Positions 12,978 through 14,036 of a stretch of DNA of 14,036 bases are shown piece by piece. The notes beneath the pieces were generated by a model. That model was given only the letters and a program-made list of their open reading frames with translations. It did no database searches and was not told where the DNA came from. The position numbers and the translations under genes were made by a program. The first letter of the stretch is position 1; every line of letters begins with the position of its first letter. The DNA is taken from assembly GCA_902493665.1 (NCBI GenBank), contig CABUQL010000010.1, positions 1-14,036 on the forward strand. Direction: 5' to 3'. This stretch comes from an uncultured Eubacteriales bacterium (GTDB lineage: Bacteria > Bacillota > Clostridia > UMGS1810).

Positions 12978-13916
12978 TTAATTATTGCCTTTTTTAAGCT
13001 CAAGTTCAATTTCAAATTTAAGGGGATTATCTTTTGTAAGATAAAAAAGCGAGTTGTTTTTATCAGCAATGCTTATTTTATCAAAAAATCCCGTGGAAGG
13101 CTCCATTGCACAGTTGTAATCGCCCCTAAATCCGCCTTCCGTAACCCAAAATCCGAGATATTTTAAAATTTCGGTGTCAAAGTAAGTTTTAAATTCCATA
13201 TCGCTTTTCGGATAATATGCACCGCATACACCGTCGGAAAACTCATTTGCAACATAAACTTTTTCGCATTTGTTTGCGCTCTTGTCAAAAACCGCATCAA
13301 AGTTATACTTATCGGACGGATAATCAAAAACGGTGCCAAAATTTCCGAGATATTTACTGTCATATCTTACATTCATAAGTTTTTTTGCCGTTTTCGGATA
13401 CATCAGCTTCATATCGTTTTCGCAGTGAATAAGGCAGTGCATCGTCCACATACAGGGGAACGGATTTTCGGATTTTGTCATTATATTGTAGCTTATTTTA
13501 AGCTTTTCGCCGCATAAAGAAAGCGTTTTTTCAAAAGTGTAATCAAAAATACGGCTGTCGGCTCTTAAAATGAGCTTATCGTTTTCAATGCGGTAATCAA
13601 AACCAAGTGTCCACACTTCGCCGTGATCGGGATATTTAATTTTTTCTCCGTTAAAAACAAATTCCTCTTCGTCAATATTCGGAAAAGCATCGTCAAATCC
13701 CCATGCCGATTTTTCAAAATTGTCAAACGGCAAAAAATCATCTTTTGATTTTTCGCAATCATCAAAGAGAAGTTCAAAATTATTTTTCTTATATTTAAAT
13801 GATGCTATTTTTCCACCCTGCGATAAAATAACGGTAACTGAAATTTTGTCATTTTCAAGTGTTATGCTTTTTTTGCCATTGTAATATGTTTCTTTTATCA
13901 TTGATTTTTCTGTCAT
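12978..13916 (-). CDS. Aldose 1-epimerase (galactose mutarotase)-like protein
   Basis: 312 residues, normal for the family. The start at 13916 follows GGAGGT by 7 bases. Recognisable parts of the mutarotase-like beta fold are SQGGKIASFKYK (32-43), WGFDDAFPNIDEEEF (72-86), PDHGEVW (96-102, containing the conserved His), a His/Trp-rich strand CMWTMHCLIHC (154-164), and AMEPSTGFFD near the C-terminus (276-285), where the catalytic Glu of this fold is expected. Aldose 1-epimerases interconvert alpha and beta anomers of free sugars; the wider family also holds hexose-6-phosphate epimerases and uncharacterised members, so the substrate is uncertain. No signal peptide, so cytoplasmic. It converges on trmB and diverges from the promoter at the right edge. 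Confidence 0.82.
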   Translation of the reverse strand: MTEKSMIKETYYNGKKSITLENDKISVTVILSQGGKIASFKYKKNNFELLFDDCEKSKDDFLPFDNFEKSAWGFDDAFPNIDEEEFVFNGEKIKYPDHGEVWTLGFDYRIENDKLILRADSRIFDYTFEKTLSLCGEKLKISYNIMTKSENPFPCMWTMHCLIHCENDMKLMYPKTAKKLMNVRYDSKYLGNFGTVFDYPSDKYNFDAVFDKSANKCEKVYVANEFSDGVCGAYYPKSDMEFKTYFDTEILKYLGFWVTEGGFRGDYNCAMEPSTGFFDKISIADKNNSLFYLTKDNPLKFEIELELKKGNN

Positions 13917-13970
13917 TTAAAGCACCTCCGTATTTATTTTATAATAATTTTTAAAAAAAGGCAATAACAA

Positions 13971-13999
13971 TTGACATTCAATTTAATTTTTGTTACAAT
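13971..13999 (+). promoter_or_regulatory. Consensus-quality promoter reading out of the window
   Basis: TTGACA (13971-13976), a 17-base spacer and TACAAT (13994-13999), with predicted +1 near 14006. It is the best promoter match in the window and drives an unseen plus-strand unit, divergent from the epimerase gene. Confidence 0.7.
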
Positions 14000-14017
14000 A
14001 ATTACATAAAAATTATT

Positions 14018-14036
14018 TAAGACGCAAAATGTCTTA
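14018..14036 (+). promoter_or_regulatory. Inverted repeat at the start of the outgoing transcript
   Basis: TAAGAC (14018-14023), GCAAAAT, GTCTTA (14031-14036): a perfect 6-bp stem about 12 bases after the predicted +1. It could be the first stem of a leader RNA or an operator. The window ends here, so it cannot be taken further. Confidence 0.35.

Noticed and set aside
1..14036. CRISPR arrays, tRNA or rRNA genes, insertion sequences with transposase, toxin-antitoxin pairs.
   Set aside because: Read through on both strands; no regularly spaced repeats, no cloverleaf or rRNA-like segment, and no transposase or toxin motif found.

Overview
The window reads as AT-rich chromosomal DNA of a Gram-positive, anaerobic-type Firmicute, probably class Clostridia. 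The evidence is strong GGAGG-type ribosome sites, A/T-rich codon use, a secreted protein with three S-layer homology (SLH) domains, a Firmicute-type trmB, and clostridial-style iron-sulfur and Crp/Fnr genes. It cannot be placed more finely from the sequence alone, although the carbohydrate gene content would fit a plant-polysaccharide-degrading gut or rumen bacterium.

Left edge (1-1064, + strand): the tail of a prophage or prophage remnant, with the C-terminal part of a phosphodiester-glycosidase-domain protein, two small tightly packed holin-type membrane proteins and a strong terminator. Region 1243-5673 (- strand): a probable catabolic operon transcribed in the order enolase-superfamily sugar-acid dehydratase, GH10 glycosidase without a signal peptide, short-chain dehydrogenase, RraA-family aldolase-like protein. 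A divergent AraC regulator with a sugar-sensing cupin-type N-terminus (5676-6512) is its obvious candidate regulator. Together these look like hydrolysis of an imported oligosaccharide followed by oxidation or reduction, dehydration and aldol cleavage of a sugar acid. The substrate is not determined. The dehydratase lacks a convincing start codon.

Region 6760-9355: a secreted SLH-domain protein, then a divergent pair made of an atypical ferredoxin-like protein (-) and a Crp/Fnr regulator (+). They share overlapping back-to-back promoters and an 18-bp perfect palindrome, placed as an activator site for the ferredoxin gene and an autoregulatory site for the regulator gene. Next comes a decayed fragment of a glycoside hydrolase (9413-9733). 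Region 9889-13916: a Gfo/Idh/MocA oxidoreductase (-) divergent from a second AraC regulator (+), which is followed by trmB (+); then an aldose-1-epimerase-like gene (-). A consensus-quality promoter at the right edge fires into the next, unseen unit.

The least expected structure is a dispersed repeat of about 50-60 bp in three convergent or gene-end positions (1190-1240, 6701-6759, 9705-9766). It contains a small hairpin whose loop is constant and whose stem changes in compensatory fashion. I see no complete new defence or mobile system, no CRISPR array, and no tRNA or rRNA.
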